Source: Balaenoptera acutorostrata (Eukaryota > Chordata > Mammalia > Artiodactyla > Balaenopteridae). From it: DNA of 64,000 nt. Position 1 is the first letter of the stretch, and each line of letters starts with the position of its first letter. The DNA lies in assembly GCF_949987535.1 (NCBI RefSeq), contig NC_080067.1:73991985-74055984 (forward strand), read 5' to 3'. The position numbers were made by a program, and so were the translations under genes. This document shows, piece after piece, positions 11,108 to 25,100 of this stretch. The notes beneath the pieces were generated by a model, which saw only the letters and a list, made by a program, of their open reading frames with translations, had not been told where the DNA came from and ran no database searches.

Positions 11108-14100
11108 GTAAGTTAAATGTAAAAGCTGATAAAGAGTTAGGCTTTTTCCTTTTAACTTTTTAAAAAATGTTCACATACTTTTTAAATGTTTTGATTATAT
11201 CTTGATTTAGCCAAAGTCAGAAATGTTTTTGGAAATATTTTCCTCTCTAAAAATGAGTAAAAAATCTAAGATATTTTTGTAATGCAAACTTAGGGTGGAG
11301 ATAATTGTTTGCTCAGGCATTTTATATTTATTACATTATTTTTGCTTTTATATTCCATTTTAAAACAAAGAGAAAGGGAATTCAAGATAGTAATCCTATA
11401 AGTGTGTTAGATGTGTTAATTTTGCTTTCATCAAATATATCCAGTGTTAGGAAATTTTTAAATGTACAAAGTGGCCTAATTTTAAAAACCTAGCTAGAAA
11501 AGAAAGTTTTTCTCTTACCTGTGTTTCTATTACAATTGGAACTTAGGAAACATCCCTAAACTAATAAAATTCTGTATTCTATATTCTTCAAGCCCATATT
11601 ATTGTCTGATTTTATTCTTACAAAACTCAAATAGGCAAGTATAATATGAATAACATAGCTTAGAGTAGACAGATCAATGTCTATTCTTCAGTATTTGAAG
11701 TGCTCTTGCTATTAAGCTGTTGAATTAAGAGTTAATCTGAAGCATACATTTGAGTTCTGTTAAAGAAGAAATTAAAAATTTTGTTTCAGGTTTTGATCTG
11801 TGGAAATAGTATACACTCAATAAATTCAGTTCTAGCAAAACAAAATATAGCTCCTTTGAATTACAATTATAGATATTATAGGCTTAGGAATGAGATTATT
11901 ATTTATTTCTGAGTTATCTTTCTAGAAATTAGATCATTTAAACAATGATTTATGATGATTTTAGTGCTCATGTAAGCTATAGAATTGATAGCACTATATT
12001 TAATGGTCTCCCACAAACATCAGCATGTTTTGTGTCTTCTCTTTGCTTTGGTACTACTCTTCATCACTCTAAATAGAACTTTTCTAAGAAGAGCTTCCTG
12101 CAGATATGCATTCATCTCCTCTTTATAAGTGGATTGTACTGTGGCTTCATTCAATAAGTTATTTAAGGTAGTTAAGGTTATTTGCTTTCATCCTTTATTT
12201 CTCAGGATTTTAAACTGATTCCGATACAACAAATCATGGGCAGTAAAGAAGCAGATATGTTTAGTAGACTAGGTATGGGGACCTCAGGGCTATAATTTTA
12301 ACTTCTTATTCAAATACTTTCAGTGATTTGAACATTAATTAATAAAATTAGATTGGTTGAGCTTGTCTCAAAATATTACCCCAACTGTGTCACTATGTAG
12401 TTGTGCAACTTCATGCAAGCTTAAGCACAGAGTAGGGCTCGACAACATTTTGTTATTATTGAAAGAGATGAAAGAACTAAAAGTGCCAGTGATACTGAAT
12501 GTGAGAATGACCTGGGGAAGCTCCCATATCAGTCACTTTTCCCTATATTAGACAATGAGGACTCAGTATCACAGAATCTTGGGGCTAATCCTTAGACATC
12601 ATCTAACTTAACCTCCTTGCCAATATTTCATCCACTGTGATCTCTACACACCAGACAATGTTTGCTTAGGTTCAATGGTGTTATCAGAGGAACACAAGCT
12701 TTGGAGTCAGGAAACCAGCTTTCTAATCCCAGTCCTGTCTTCAACAGCTTTTACTCAGCTTCCTAGGGGCATTTTTCTCTCCTCAGTTAAGCTAGAGTCT
12801 GTGTGAGTACAAATGATGAGTCACAAGTTCCCTCGTAGCCCTAGGCACCTCTCTACACAGGCCAACTCCCATGTGCCTAAAGATCTCTCTGACTAGAGAT
12901 ATTTTTAGCTGAGTCCTCCTCCTTTCTGCAAATAATTTTCAGGGTACCTCTCTGGAGCAGCGGTTAGCATCACCGGCCAGTAACTGCTGGTGCCTTGGCT
13001 GGCTTGAACTGGCTGTTGCTCAGCCTTGCCTCTTCTCCCTTACCAATGCCTCATCAGCTCTGGTCTCAGAACAGAGCACCCGCTCCCTCCAGAAACAATT
13101 CCTCTGCCATGCCTCCTCCTGCCCCCTCCTCCTCTTAATCCATTTTACATCTCCCCTTCATTTCCTCTCCCTCAGACAAGTGAATTACCTCTGAGTCTGG
13201 CTCTCTCCATCTATTGAGGATGGTAAATTCCACAGTTTCTAATGAGAGCCTCCTTCCTTTCTAAAACCCTATGTTCCTATGACACATAAGACTCTAAACA
13301 TGTGAAAAATGCACCTTTAAAATATCACCTGGGCCACCACTGAGAACATGGCTGTTGACCCACTAAGTAATAGCTGTGGCTTTCCATGGACCTCTCCATG
13401 GATCTTTTCATGGACCTCTCCGTGGCTTCCCTGTGGTCCCACTTTGGTGGTTGCATTTCCTTGCAAACTCTGACTTGTCCATCCATGCTGGGGCACTGAG
13501 AGGTTTAGAAAGTGACCATTAAAATTTAGTTTTGTTAATATAATTAGAGTTTGAAGAATAATTATGTTTTAAGTATAACAGATTTCTTCCCTTTGTTTTC
13601 TTCTCATTATAATATTCTTTATAGTTGTATGCTAATATTTTCATAGAAATATTGTGGCTGAAATTAATGATAATGCATAATATACTGTAACATTAAATGT
13701 TAAGAGTGATTGCCATTTATAACTCTCTTCAGTAAAATTTCCTTCCCCCAATCAATATTACTTTCTTTATTATATTTTATTTTCTATCACCCTGCTATAA
13801 TTCTATTTTATTAAATAGTATACATAAGTACAAAGCGGGGTAAAGGGTGAAGGAGGTGGTAGTATTCCACATTATCCTGATGCTAATATATGCCATGTTT
13901 AACTGCAGTTATCCAACTTTACCCTTTGAAAGCCTTTTTATACCACATAAAAATGACCTACGTATCAAATGGCTAAACAGAATGTTTATGTGCAACTCTA
14001 CCAGCTTTTCCCTATCTCTAGTTTTGAAGATTCTTATTTTTCCCATTATTCATTATTCGAATTAAAGAACAAATTCCCTTACCAGAATTGTACACAATCA

Positions 14101-14862
14101 TACACAAAGTTCTCTTGTCTTTCTAGATAACATAGTTTTATACGAAGAAACTTATAATAATTCAGGGATCTGAGCACAAATTAGTGTTTGATAAGGAGAA
14201 ATCTTAAACTTTACTGGTATAATGATTAGGGAATAATGATGCATGTCTCTTTCATTAGAATGAGAATCTGTGATGTGAAACATTAATGGACATACCGGGA
14301 TTTTGGCATGAATTTCATCATAGATTACTGTAGGTGTAAAACTTGGGCAAATCTCTTCCCATCTCTAAGCCTTAGTTTCCATATCAATAAAACTGTGAAG
14401 TTAGTATCTGTCCTGCATTTCTGTTTACCTACCACATAGGGCTGCTTCATTCATTCATTCATTCAACACATAATGTTGACTCTCTGCCAGGCATTATGTT
14501 GGGTGCTGAGATACAATATTGAACATGTCATAGTTCCTACCCTCAAGGAGTTTACAGTAACATTTAAATAGTTTGTTAAACATAAATACCTGGGCGTTTT
14601 AATAGTGGGATCTTACTAGTGTTATTGTAGGTTTCTGCCTTCTTAACTTTGTGCAAGAAAGATACTAGTAGTATGACTGAAAATTCCAAATAGAAAAAAA
14701 AATTGAGATATTTAACAACAAAATTTTATGATTTTGGAAGGCAGTAGTGTCTGAAAAAGAACAAAAATAGTGCCAGAGAGAATAAAATCAGTTAACTCAT
14801 GTATACCAGTAAATAATCATTCTTCCTGATTTTTAGCATTCAGGGAAATTCATTTCAAAGAA
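11108..14862. other. OSTN intron 1, first part
   Basis: AT-rich intron DNA. MIR-like pieces lie at about 12665-12750 and 14310-14440, and an L2-like piece with (CATT)n at about 14445-14570. A C/T-rich GC-higher block spans 12900-13220, and short CCATGGA-type direct repeats lie at 13384-13430. No exon is supported. Confidence 0.45.
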
Positions 14863-15170
14863 TTTTTTTTTTTTTTTTTTTTTTTGGCTGTGTTGGGTCT
14901 TCCTTGCTGCACGCAGTCTTTCTCTAGTTGCGGAAAGCGGGGACTACTCTTTGTTGCGGTGCGCGGGCTTCTCATCATGGTGGCTTCTCTCATTTGGAGC
15001 ACGGGCTCTAGGTGCACGGGCTTCAGTAGTTGTGGCACTTGGGCTCAGTAGTCGTGGCTCGCAGGCTTAGTTGCTCCGCGGCATGTGGGATCTCCTCGGA
15101 CCAGGGCTCGAACCTGTGTCCCCTGCATTGGCAGGCGGATTTTTAACCACTGCACCACTAGGGAAGCCCC
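14863..15170 (-). mobile_element. CHR-type SINE, antisense
   Basis: It starts with a poly-T run (the element's A tail), then GGCTGTGTTGGGTCTTCCTT, and ends CACCACTAGGGAAGCCCC, the reverse complement of the CHR head. The tRNA-like region is intact. A possible 10-bp flanking repeat with one mismatch (AGGGAAATTC and AGGGAAAGTC) would place about 13 extra bases in the tail. Confidence 0.92.
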
Positions 15171-18076
15171 CTAGGGAAAGTCTTTTTTAAATGCAGTGGT
15201 CTGCCACATTAAGAACACCTCATCCATAAACATTTGACTTTATAAGCAATTTGTTTTGGAGATGGGAAAATGTTTATACTTCTACAAATAAGTTATACTT
15301 GAAGGAGCATGAAACTGAGAGTCTGAAAGCATTACATTGTTGTTCTGGCTCTTCTTCTAACTGGCTATGTGGCTTCGGAAAATTGACTACTGCCAATGGA
15401 AGCGCAATGAGAAATGAGAAAGAATACATTCCTGACATTTTCATTTCTTAAAAAAAAAAGGAAATGTTAAATTTTTCAGTCTCAATTTACACCTTCCTTT
15501 CAAAATCATACTCAAAATATAAAGCAAATACCCATCACACAATCTACTGAAAATAGCAAATTTCATAAAGAGAATTTTAAACAAACAGCTAAACACCATG
15601 AGTATTTCTCAGATGTATTTCTGTGAGGATGATATAGATGATATGTATGCTAGTGACAGAAACTACCAGTTGTAATTCAGTTGCTCTTGGGTGAAAATCC
15701 TCAACGATTTTAAATCTAGTATCTGAGTTTATGAGGATCCAAAACTAATCCCCACTTCTGAAGTTCTAAGTGCCAAAGCCACACTTAGTTCTCTTGTTTG
15801 TGGAGCCGATTGCACCATAGGCAGTGGAATTGCAGCACCAATAAAGAAGAGACTCCAGCGTCCAAGTCTCTGCTTTCTAGCAGGAAAGTGTCTCAAGCAT
15901 CTGGTTGCTTCTCTCATCAATGAAAACTAGACACAAACTTAACACCCTGTTCAAATGTCACTCATTGAAATATCAAGATTATCTGTATCATGTCAAACTG
16001 TTATGTATCCTCCTGATTGTTTAACATAAGCTTTGCTGATTGTCTCTATGAATGGCCCCAGATTCCATAGGTGGTTGTTGAGTATAAGCTTTACTTTCCT
16101 TGGAAGGACTTGTCGTCAAACACTTGCCTTCAGCTCAGAAATAATCATTTTTATACCATGCAGTTAATCTTTCCATATTATCTTATAGTTTTCAAAATGT
16201 TTTCATGCAAAATTTAGCGTCTCCATTGAAAAGTTCACCTATGATAAAATAAGAGTAAAAATGATGCAGTGTTTTTTCACAGATAAATGTATATCTTTAT
16301 ATGTTTTAGTAAATAATATTAAATATGAAAGTAAATGTTTTTATTGCTCTTATTTGGCAAACAAGGCAAATCCATAATGATTTGTGCTATTTGTAAATTA
16401 ATTAATTTGAAATTAAACAAAATTAATTAATTAAAATGTGAGTTCATAAAATGAGTTTTATTAGACAATTTTGACCGTTTAAGCATCTTGCTCAAGGTTA
16501 CCAAGCACAGCAAGGACACTTATCCCTATCCTTCAAGTCTAATTCTGAGTTTTTCCTCACCATCATAGAAATATTTTTCTGATGATGAATGTCTATTTAT
16601 TGACTGAAATTTTTTATTTCTAAAATACTCATTAGTTTATCTAAAGATTTTTAGAAAAACATTATGTGAAAGATATATGTACATATGTGAAAAAATATGT
16701 GTATATGTGAAACTGGTGGTGTTTCAGATATCTGAAAATTTCTATTTTCCAAAATTCCTATTTTGTAACCAAAATAGGAACTTTTGATAATTGTGATTTT
16801 GTATCCACTAATACTAAGACTTGTGAGTACTCTGAAAATATTCAAATGTTTATTTTCCTTTGATAGACTGTTAACTACAAATGCAGAGGAATAAGGAATC
16901 AATCAAATCTTTAAATTTTTTAACATTATGTGATTTTTAAAATTTATAACTGATAATGCGTTAAATATTGTACAATGCTTTCTTTCTCTGACCCCAAAAG
17001 AGCAGATATAACTGCTGCATGCTAGGGAATCTGGATCCACCCTCAGCTCTAACAATTCTTGTTTTGAAAGTATGGGGGAATTGAGTATACTATCTTAAGC
17101 ATGATGAAAAAAAGAAATCCAAGTAAACATTTGAAAGTAAATAGATATAGCGTATTTCATCCATTCTGTGCACATTTAACATCTTTGAAATTGTAATGTC
17201 TTACACTTGATAGCATGTCATAATTTAATTGGTAACATTTTTTCTTTCTTAAAATACATTTATAAAATGGGATTGCTTATCATAAATGAAATCTTAAAAT
17301 CAAAGATTTGAAAGCCCTCTCTTTTCAGCTAGAAATGCTTAAAATTTAAGAGGAGCCTATTTATATGAAAACCTAGATGCAAAATCTTATGCATAGACTC
17401 AGCTGATTTGAGGGACAGCAGAAAGGTTTTCCCAGCCAAACCTACACCAACTATTATCATTACCTACATACAGAGTCTGTGCTTCCACCAGAAAAGAGCC
17501 GGATTCAGAAACGGACTTTACAAAAGCTAGAAGCAACTTTAGAGGTCAGGGAGACTAACCTCAGTTTACTCAGTCTAGAGAGGAAAGGGTTTGCCCAAAA
17601 TCATACAGTGAAATAGCAGCCGAGCCAAGGCAGGGCCTGAGTCTCAGAACCCCTAGATCAGGTCTCTTTCTATCACAGAGAGCCACACAGACTTTGTGTT
17701 AACCACTGTCCCTTTTAGGCCCGCCTTTAAAATAAAAAAATGATAGTTATTCTGCTATCTACTGTCCTGGAAGCTTTCCTCTATTATCAAAAAGACCTGG
17801 GTGACCACGACTTTATGGGGTAAGGTAAAGGGTACATTGAAGAAGAACTTACTCCGTTTTACAGATTTACTGCGGGACCAAGCTGATCCACCACTTGCCT
17901 AGAAGACCACCCCCGTTTTCAGAGAGAGAAGATTTGGGGAGTGTTGTGTGCAGGTACACACGGTCATTTCCCAATGTCAGAACTAGCGACCCTTCATAAC
18001 ATGTCCTGTTAAATCTCACTTAAATGTCTGCAATGCCAAAGCAGAAGAAGAGGATTAAAAATAATAATTACTTTTT
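15171..18076. other. OSTN intron 1, middle part
   Basis: Mostly unique AT-rich DNA. A MIR-like relic in reverse orientation lies at about 17555-17690. An AT-rich palindrome-like stretch of ATTAATT repeats lies at 16395-16435. No exon is seen. Confidence 0.45.
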
Positions 18077-18393
18077 AAGTCCTTTATCTTTTTTTTTTTA
18101 AATTTATTTATTTATTTTTGGCTGTGTTGGGTCTTCGTTTCTGTGCAAGGGCTTTCTCTAGTTGTGGCAAGCGGGGCCAATCTTCATCGCGGTGCGCGGG
18201 CCTCTCACTATCGCGGCCTCTCCTGTTGCGGAGCACAGGCTCCAGACGCGCAGGCTCAGTAGTTGTGGCTCACGGGCCCAGTTGCTCCGCGGCACGTGGG
18301 ATCCTCCCAGACCAGGGCTCGAACCCGTGCGCCCTGCATTAGCAGGCAGATTCTCAACCACTGCACCACCAGGGAAGCCCAAGTCCTTTATCT
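18077..18393 (-). mobile_element. CHR-type SINE, antisense, with target-site duplication
   Basis: The element (about 18091-18380) runs from poly-T/(ATTT)n through GGCTGTGTTGGGTCTTCGTT to CACCACCAGGGAAGCCC. Direct repeats AAGTCCTTTATCT at 18077-18089 and 18381-18393 mark the insertion. Little decay suggests it is young. Confidence 0.94.
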
Positions 18394-20600
18394 TTAATTA
18401 AGGCTTTATTTTTAATTTCTGTTGAAAATAGCGTGGATAGAGTCTATTTGGAATATTTCTAATCAAGAAATTGTCCCAGAAGTTATCAAAAATCACCCCC
18501 AAAACTCAGTCCTTTTGTGAGTTTCTAATGGTTAGATCTACTATCCCTAAGTCAGACGTTGTTGAAGAGAAATTTCCTTCGTCACCTGAGTGATTTGTTT
18601 TTCTTCAACACCAGCCCTCAAAGGCAGATAGTTTGGATCAGTGGCAACCAATCTTTTCTTTTTCCCACCGAGCCCACTTGAGAGATCATTTTTCACAGTA
18701 ACAATGACTCATTGCAGCACTGATTCTCAATAATGCAAACATCTTTCTTCATTTTAACAGACTTCTCATTTAATCCTAGTTTAAATATAATTAAACCAGT
18801 TACTTTACTGCTGGACTTTCAGAGCCTAATCTTTTTATAAGGCAGATCCCATGCCCACTGTCTCTTTTGAAGCTCCTCACATTAGAGGAATGTTATTCAA
18901 AAATTACTCAATGAAAAGTATAGCTGTACTAAAAAAAATTGCAAACACCTCCACTATCATGTATTCATGCAATGAACATCCTTTGAGTGTACTTTCTGTG
19001 ATCTGGAGTGTACATGGGGCTGAGTAGATTTTTAGTCATGGGCTATATTTATCCACTATCAACCAAATAGGAAAACGGAGCTGAACCTGGTCTTTTCCTT
19101 CCCTCCCTGTAATTTCCTCTGTTTCTAATTTTGTAGCAATCAAGTTTCAACTAGTTAATCAAATGTCTTTTGTGTGGCAGGTGCCAGGGTGTTTGTTTTC
19201 ATTAGTGTACCAAATGCCATATTTAGGAACTTGGCCTTTTGGTTAACTGGCTGCAAGCATGGCTTTAAACCATTAAATGTGTGTATTTAAACTCAGCATT
19301 TATTTTTATATCTCCCTATCCAAATAATCAGGATGTGGTTATCTGTAAGATGATACATTATGACTTTTTTCCTATATACACCCAAGCACAAAAATATATG
19401 CCTCAGACATAATCATCAATATTACAAACACTCATCATCCTGTGCCTTTTATAAGATTGCAGAGATGAAGAGAAACCTGGTTAGTAAAATGTGCATAAAA
19501 ATAGTTGAAGGAAATCCACATGGGAAAGCTCATAAAATTGAGCAATTTCACACTTTGTAACCTTTTTTAGCATGATAAAAAAAAGTGGAAGAAAAACATC
19601 ACAACTGTAGTTTATCTTTGATTGAATGAAAGAGCTATTTTAAAAAAAGATATGCCAGAAATATGAGCTCATTGTAAAAATACACTTATGTTTTTGATAT
19701 ATCTTCCCTTTTGCTGAGGAAAGTCAGAGACAGCAGCAAAATCAGAAGGAAGAATGATTCAATGGCTGATTTCCTAAAGAAATAAGTAAGGCAGTATTTG
19801 GTTGGTATTTTTACCAGATAACTTTTACATTCATGCTTGTTATTTTTCTCCTGTCTCAATTTAGAGAAATAATCATGATTAGCTGTTTTTAGATACTTAT
19901 CAAAAAACTCAAATATTAAATATAAGTTTGTCAGAAAGAGAACACAGAATTTACTGCTCCCTTCCAGAAACTGTGGAATACAGAGAAGCAGCTAGTGACC
20001 AACACTGTATGACTAGATTGCAAAGTAGAGTAATTGATGACATAATGAAGAACTAGTTTAGACTGCATTACATGAAAATTAAGATTATATTTGATAAATA
20101 AATGTTATAGACAATGCTAAAATATTTTATCTCCATTTTAAGTGCTAATACACATTTAATACAGATGTTACTCTGTCTAGGTCTTATTTGTCTGTATTCT
20201 AGCAGATACATTTATTACTAAAATCCACACTGAGGTTTCACAGTAACAATATTTTAAGGAAGTGTCATAAAGAAAATCTTGGATCACACCAAAGAGAATG
20301 TAGTTATTAAAGAAATATTTAGTAATATCTCATAAATGTTCTTTCACTTACAAATTATAAATACTATATGGGATAAAGAGGTTATACATGAATTAATCCA
20401 ATCCTCTCAAAAAGTTCTTCTGAGGTCAGAATTGCTCCTCATTTCACAAATATGGAAAATAAAGCTCAAGTAGGTTAAATGACACACACTCAAGGTCACA
20501 CTATTACTAAAGCAAATATTAGTCAAATCCAGTTCTTCAGATCGATCCTAGGATCCCTTTCTTTTTGCTCCCTGTAGGTTTCCAAATGATTTTTTTAAGG
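18394..20600. other. OSTN intron 1, later part
   Basis: A MIR-like relic in reverse orientation lies at about 20395-20560. The rest is AT-rich with no recognised feature. Confidence 0.45.
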
Positions 20601-20810
20601 AAACAGAAGTTTACTGAAACTTCTCATTCATGAAGGATGGCCTGGGGGACTTCCCAATATCATGTGCTAAGTGGCGAAGTCAAGCCCGTTCTGTTGGTAG
20701 CTCACATCGCGTGAGCTTCTCCCAGCAGGGCAAGGCCTTCTGCTTTAACCAGTGGCAAGAGTGGCATCCAGCAGGCCTGATCTCGGTTGTAGATAAGCTT
20801 TAATTGGATT
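20601..20810 (-). other. GC-richer block of unknown origin
   Basis: About 200 bp with CpGs and clearly higher GC than its flanks. On the minus strand it ends in an A-run preceded by AGTAAA, which could mean a processed-transcript 3' end, but no parent gene is recognised and no target duplication is evident. Confidence 0.25.
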
Positions 20811-20829
20811 TATAGTTCTTTTTTAATGT

Positions 20830-21650
20830 AAAAATTCAAAAATGACACACCTTTGTGTGACAGAATTAACAAATGTAATCTTTTAACATGTTTGTTTTAC
20901 TATGTATATAGAGAGAGATAAAAACTGAGTCCCTTATGTTTTCTCCATAATCTCATATACTCCCCACCCTCCCCAGAAGCGATCATAGTCATGAATCAAG
21001 TTCCATTGGTTTATATTTTAATTATATGTATAGATTTCAAAATATATGAAATTGCTTTACGTATTTCCAATTTAGGTAAATGGTAGCATAGCATATGTAT
21101 TGTTCTAGAACATCTAATCTCCCCTCAAATGTGTTTTTTTAAATCCTTGCATATAATTACACATAACATTCAGGTCATTTGTTTTGAACAGTAGATAACA
21201 CCTATATTTAATTTATTTGCGTAAAGTCCATAGTATGAATTTACCTCATTTGATCAATCCATTTCCTCTTGAGGAGGGTACTTGAGTTGATTCGTTTTTT
21301 TACCACTATATAAAATGAAGCTATGAACTTTCAGATACGTGTCTCCTTATAAACTTTGGCCCAGTTTTACTTAATTGTGAGTCTGTTAAAATTTTAAAAT
21401 TTTATTTATCAGAGTTATTTAAATGTTCCAAATGCTAATCTTTCTTTTTTATATCTGTTGAAAAGATATTCCGTTTTTAATTTGGTTTTTATTGTAATTT
21501 GTTTATTGTATTTATCATGTAGAATTTTTCAATTTTGATATAGTGTAATTCGTTAATTTTTTCCATGAGATCTACCTTTTGAATCTTGCTCAAGAAATCC
21601 TTACATATCACAAGACATAAAGATAGTCTCCTATTGGAACTGTGGTGTTT
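20830..21650 (-). mobile_element. L1-like fragment, antisense, diverged
   Basis: Text such as 'aaaatgaagctatgaacttt' and 'ctcaagaaatccttacatat' resembles the reverse complement of old L1 3' regions. Ends are approximate and the family is not resolved. Confidence 0.45.
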
Positions 21651-22058
21651 CTGAAATTTTGAATTGAATTGCGCTTAGACACGGCACATTCTCTCTTGCT
21701 CACCACAAATGCCACCAGGCCTTAGTCTCTCATACCTAGTCAATTTAACACATTTCCCCTTAGGTACATGAGGTTGTAGTCTGTGGATTAGAGAGTCAAA
21801 GAATAAAGTTACACAAACTAGATTTTTCAGACTTGGGTTAGAGTTAAATTATGATTATAGCTGTACAACCCCCATCTCGGTTTCCATGGAAATGAAGCCT
21901 TGATAGAATTCATTCTGGGAGATTGACAGCTTCTATTAAGTATCATATAAGTTTTGCAGAGGTGTACTCCAACACATAGAAGCTGAATAATTTGGTTTAT
22001 TACCTGCCTATAACAAACTTTATAGACATTTTTGTTTTCTATCTTGCCAGACTAATCA

Positions 22059-22139
22059 ATGTTAACCCTGATGTGTATGACCCTTAGATGCTGGACTGGA
22101 GATTGGCAAGTGCACATTTTATCCTGGCTGCGATGTTGA
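22059..22139 (+). promoter_or_regulatory. Upstream ORF overlapping the OSTN start
   Basis: If the exon begins at 22051, the first ATG of the mRNA is at 22059, in a different frame from OSTN. The frame runs 26 codons and stops at TGA (22137-22139), about 50 nt past the true ATG at 22088. Exon 1 has no ATG. The context is weak, so leaky scanning is likely. It depends on the acceptor choice. Confidence 0.45.
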
Positions 22140-22186
22140 TGGTCTGGAGCTCAGGAAAAGTGCTGTCAGTGGATGTCACAACAGAG
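22088..22186 (+). CDS. OSTN: OSTN first coding exon (residues 1-33)
   Basis: The segment encodes [20 protein letters not shown] and on to VDVTTE, covering the signal peptide and the first propeptide residues. The donor after GAG is GTAATG, in phase 0. The ATG context is weak (T at -3, C at +4). The acceptor is most likely at 22049-22050 after a pyrimidine tract, which leaves 37 nt of 5'UTR in this exon. A second AG directly before the ATG (22086-22087) has a poor pyrimidine tract. Confidence 0.96.
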
Positions 22187-25100
22187 GTAATGGAAACTAG
22201 CTTAAGGGACCATACTTCTTTTATGAACATAAGCCAGTTTTACTAATGTCAGAAGCAGGTGTTGCTGACAAGTAGGGAGAAGGTTTGATAACACAAAAAT
22301 CAAGTAAATAGGCATTTCTTTCTATGCCTTGTCCTCACCGTGGATTCAGAGAAAACCAGGTATCTAAATGTTAAAAAAAAAAAAAAAGCTGTAAGTAACA
22401 ACAAAGATTTGTACTCCATAAACCAAAAACTATAGGAGAAAATTCATTATAATTTCAGCCATATTTATAATTGAATCAATTACATGAAAATGAAGTGCTT
22501 TTATGTGAAATTTGAAGTTGTTTACATGTCAAGATTTGAGTAGTTGGGCCAAAATTTTATCAGTCTACAGATGTTTTCTTGCTGCGAAGACTAAACTACA
22601 AAGGAAAAGAAATGTGAGGACATCGCCACACAGAGAGAAGTTAATTTGGCTCATTTGATCTTAATAGAAACATACATTCTTTGTGCTTCTTAAATAACAT
22701 AAAGTGAGAATCTGAAATGTGTTTTACTGAAGGACAAGTTTTATACAAGTTTTGTGAATTTTTCCTGATGATTAAGAATATCTTTAAAAAGAAACAAAAA
22801 TCTATATTGTATATATGTCATTTGGAAGAATGAACACATAGTTTTTGGAAGAAGCTCTGAGAGATAATAAAAGATCTCCTAAATTTGCCCTTTGAAGGTT
22901 TGCCTCCTGATCTTAAGAGTTTCTTTCTCATGATTATAACATCCTTCCCCTCTTTAGTTTCTATGCTGCCAAGCTTATGTAGGGAAGTAACAGAAGTTGA
23001 GGTTTTTTTTAGAAGTTGTGGACTTTGAACTATGAGTTACAAAGAGCTATAGAGATTTTTAATATTTTTATATGATGAAAGTAGTGTTTGGGGATAATTA
23101 ACTTCATGGCAGTATTCAGGACAGAATAGAAAAAAGAGAGAGAGAGAGGAGATAAATAAATTATATGGTGATTGAGAGTGTGCATTAAGCAGTGAAGAGG
23201 ACCTGATATAAATCTCTCCTCATGGGAGTCAGAAAGAGCAGGGCAAGAGGAGTTTTCCAGAAAGAATTGACCAGACTTAGAGCAGATTTCACTGGTTTAG
23301 GAAAGAAGGAGCTCAATGACTTTAGGTCTCAAGAGCTTTGAGGTGGACTATAAGTATTGCAAAAGAGAATTGTGTGAGTCAATGATGAAAAGGCTTGGAA
23401 AGTACTACTGTTTCATTTTATTGGGAAAAAAATGAAGGGAATAGAAAGAGAATAAGAGAAGTAACTCAAAAATAAAGACAGGAAGTGAAGAAAAAGAGTC
23501 TTTCCCAGACCAAGAATCTGGCAAGAATGTGACTAAAGGAGGAAAGGGAAGAGATCCCTGTAGTTAACCCTTCTTCCCACAGGGGAATAGTCTCAGACTC
23601 TTGGGAAAGAAGTAGCATCCCCTGCAAAACAAAATGACTCCAGATTGCTAGCAGGAGAGTTTTCTGAAATGCTGTGATTGCGCCTGAGAAAGGAAGACAG
23701 ACTTCACAAACTGGAAGCTTATACTTTTATGATTTGGATGACATGCCAAGTGGCAATATATGTAAATAAACAAATAAACAAGAAATCTGACATGGGACAA
23801 TAAAGTCCTTGGGATAGCTCTGACTCATCATAGACACTCATTAATATTTGTTAGTAAATCTCATGGGTGGAGATGCTAAGCTCCTTCAGGGCACAGACTG
23901 GATTTTACTCATTTTTGTATCTCTTGGATCTAACGCAGGACCTGCACAGTGGATGTTTAGTGGCTTGAATCAGCAAGGAATGGATGAGTGGTGACAAGAA
24001 AATAACATGAGGTTTAGATTTTTTTCAGAATTCATTCAATAAATATTCAGCAGAAATTTATTGAGTACTAACTATGAGCAAAATACTGGCATAGGCATTG
24101 AATACAGCAGACAAAAGACTAAGTAGACATAGTCTTTGCCCTCAAGTTACTCACAATCTACTAGGCAATACAAATATATTGTAGCTAATCTAATACAAGG
24201 GAAAATGTAATGATTGCAGTGATGAAAGAAGTATAGATAAAGTGCTTTTGGAGTAATAAGGAAGGATGCAGTTGTTACCGGGAAAGAATCTGAAAGAATA
24301 ATCAGTTATACTAAATTTTAGAGGCAGGCCTCCTTTAGAGGAGTTTACCCTTTTTTTTTTTCTTTGTGTGTATGTGTATGTGTGTGTGTGTGTGTTTTGT
24401 TTCCTTTTCATTTCTTTTGGATAAACCTCATCTCTATGTGTTTTTGTCCCCAAAAGTCTTTCTCTCTGGATCATAACTCATGAGAAATCAAGGTTCATGA
24501 CAGGCATGTCAGCTAAAAATAGCAAAAGCCAAATGCAGATGATTGTATGTATTTTCTTCTTGTTAATGAATGGAATCACCTTTCCTGCCCTATAGGCCTT
24601 TGATTCTAGAGTCTTAGATGTTCAGTCACCACCTACAGTCAAGGAAGAGAAATCAGCCACTGATCTGGCAGCAAAACTCTTACTTCTTGATGAACTTGTG
24701 TCTCTGGAGAATGATGTGATTGAAACAAAGAAGAAAAGAAGCTTCTCTGGTTTTGGTTCTCCCCTGGACAGACTCTCAGCTGGCTCTGTAGATCATAAAG
24801 GTAAACAGAGGTAAGTGAACTCTTAGAGAAGGAACATTTTCATTTTCTAATTCTTCCGCTCTGGGTTCAGAAACAGAGAAGTCCACATTAAAAAAATACA
24901 ATGAAAACCTTGTAGGTAAACAGATTTAAAAGTATCTTAGCTAATTTCTGAGTTTAATGGCATCATTTTAGAAATAATGTTTAGGGAGCAAAATAACTGC
25001 TACAGTATGCAATAATATTTTTGTCAAAATGTTTTCTGGGGCTTCCCTGGTGGCGCAGTGGTTGAGAATCTGCCTGCTAATGCAGGGAACACGGGTTCGA

